Shown one piece after another: positions 12,388 to 13,363 of a DNA stretch of 13,363 nucleotides. This DNA is from SHZL01 sp031362985 (lineage in GTDB: Bacteria > Pseudomonadota > Gammaproteobacteria > Xanthomonadales > SZUA-36), in NCBI GenBank assembly GCA_031362985.1, contig JANLTO010000047.1, positions 1 to 13,363 on the forward strand, in the 5' to 3' direction. Position 1 is the stretch's first letter; each line of letters begins with the position of its first letter. Under the pieces are notes generated by a model, which was not told where the DNA came from, ran no database searches, and saw nothing but the letters and a program-made list of their open reading frames with translations. The translations under genes were made by a program, and so were the position numbers.

Positions 12388-13363
12388 TTGGCCCGTACTT
12401 TCAAGCAACCTGGCTCATTTTCTGATCGCCTGCTCTGCTGGTGGGATGAGCACGGCCGCAAGGACCTGCCCTGGCAGCACCCGCGCACACCCTACCGGGT
12501 GTGGATCTCTGAAATCATGCTGCAGCAAACCCAGGTCAGTACAGTCATCCCCTATTTCTTGCGCTGGATGGAACGATTCCCGGACATACCGACACTGGCC
12601 GGGGCACCATTTGACGAAGTGCTGTCCCACTGGGCCGGGCTGGGTTATTACGCGCGCGCCCGCAACCTGCACCGGGCAGCCCTCGTGTGCATGGCGGAAC
12701 ATGCGGGCAGCCTACCCCTGGCAGCCGCCGACCTCGCCCAACTGCCCGGCATCGGCTGCAGCACCGCCAATGCCATTGTTTCCCAATCCACGGACCAGCC
12801 CGCAGCGGTGCTCGATGGCAATGTTCGCCGCGTACTGGCGCGCCATGCCATAGTAGGCGGCTGGACCGGCTCCGCGGCCGTGCAAAGAACCCTGTGGCAG
12901 GAAGCGGAAACACGCCTGCCCGCAGACCGTGGCGCGGACTATACCCAGGCCATCATGGATCTCGGCGCCCTGCTTTGTACCCGTTCCGGCCCCGATTGTG
13001 CTCACTGTCCGGTATGCTCTGATTGCCAAGCCAGGCTGGCGGATGCGGTTGTGCATTACCCCGCGCCCAAGCCCAAAACCAAAGTGCGTGACCGGTCCGT
13101 GTTCATGCTCATCCTGCAAGACGATGCGCAACGGGTGCTGCTGGAAAAACGACCACCTGCGGGTATCTGGGGTGGACTGTGGTCATTGCCTGAAGCCGAA
13201 AGCCTGGCTGCACTGGAGTCACAAACCGGGCTGGCCTTGGCGGACTGTTTGTACCTCCCGCCACGCGAACACCGTCTCAGCCATCAGCGCTTGTTGATCC
13301 AGCCGGTGAGGGCGCGCAAGCTGCACGCCAGGCAGGTAAAATCCTTGCCCGAACACTGCTGGG
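12388..13363 (+). CDS. mutY: adenine DNA glycosylase MutY (3' end beyond window)
   Basis: MutY removes adenine mispaired with 8-oxoguanine in base excision repair. The frame runs unbroken from TTG 12388 to the window edge (325 codons), nearly full length. Catalytic Glu42 (ISEIMLQQTQV) and Asp143 (LDGNVRRVLAR) match E. coli Glu37 and Asp138. The helix-hairpin-helix reads LPGIGCSTANAI. The [4Fe-4S] cysteines are Cys197, 204, 207 and 213 in the C-x6-C-x2-C-x5-C spacing. The C-terminal Nudix-like domain that reads 8-oxoG begins near VFMLIL and contains LSH, where many MutY proteins have FSH. TTG is chosen because no ATG or GTG occurs in this frame before the catalytic helix, and it gives the family N-terminus (MARTFKQPGSFSDRLL). 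It starts 20 bases after ftsY, so the two may be cotranscribed. Confidence 0.95.
   Translation, partial: MARTFKQPGSFSDRLLCWWDEHGRKDLPWQHPRTPYRVWISEIMLQQTQVSTVIPYFLRWMERFPDIPTLAGAPFDEVLSHWAGLGYYARARNLHRAALVCMAEHAGSLPLAAADLAQLPGIGCSTANAIVSQSTDQPAAVLDGNVRRVLARHAIVGGWTGSAAVQRTLWQEAETRLPADRGADYTQAIMDLGALLCTRSGPDCAHCPVCSDCQARLADAVVHYPAPKPKTKVRDRSVFMLILQDDAQRVLLEKRPPAGIWGGLWSLPEAESLAALESQTGLALADCLYLPPREHRLSHQRLLIQPVRARKLHARQVKSLPEHCW

Noticed and set aside
11621..12408. Minus-strand open frames opposite ftsY
   Set aside because: They are shadows of the strongly conserved GTPase coding sequence.
12446..12853. ATG-started frame at 12446 inside mutY
   Set aside because: It is out of frame with the MutY reading frame, which runs unbroken with all motifs from TTG 12388.
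1..13363. CRISPR array, insertion sequence, prophage, tRNA or rRNA gene
   Set aside because: No regular repeats, transposase or integrase motifs or tRNA-like cloverleaf were seen on either strand by eye.

Overview
The window looks like chromosomal DNA of a marine-type gammaproteobacterium. The housekeeping block (rsmD, coaD, a YfhL-type ferredoxin, ftsY, mutY) has gammaproteobacterial sequence features and partly gammaproteobacterial gene order. The DNA is moderately GC-rich and the genes are tightly packed. The assignment is an inference from gene content; no rRNA or tRNA gene is present to confirm it.

Left part (1-3745): a divergent catabolic cluster for 3-hydroxyanthranilate, the product of the kynurenine route of tryptophan breakdown or of 2-nitrobenzoate degradation. 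Rightwards run 2-aminomuconate semialdehyde dehydrogenase (nbaE), 2-aminomuconate deaminase (nbaF) and 3-hydroxyanthranilate 3,4-dioxygenase (nbaC). Leftwards run ACMS decarboxylase (nbaD) and, cut by the window edge, a 2-oxopent-4-enoate hydratase / 4-oxalocrotonate decarboxylase family gene. Together they would convert 3-hydroxyanthranilate through ACMS, 2-aminomuconate semialdehyde and 2-aminomuconate to 4-oxalocrotonate and on towards pyruvate and acetyl units. The 137-bp divergent spacer carries three copies of a TGTATACA-like motif. The two outer copies are mirror images and overlap the predicted -10 elements.

Middle (3746-6756): a 199-base spacer with small hairpins and a C-rich, G-poor stretch; a ten-helix YkvI-type membrane protein that may be the carrier for this pathway; a possible 32-residue single-helix protein starting right after its stop; a compact protein-kinase-fold gene on the minus strand; and a divergently placed DUF4956 membrane protein.

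Right (6775-13363): a minus-strand run read in the order rsmD, coaD, ferredoxin, ggt (gamma-glutamyltransferase), M20D amidohydrolase. The last two carry export signals and probably act in the periplasm on amide-linked amino acids. ftsY lies divergent to rsmD and is followed by mutY, which appears to begin with TTG and runs off the right edge.

I see no CRISPR array, insertion sequence, tRNA, rRNA or phage gene. All coordinates and residue positions were read by eye; no database search was run.
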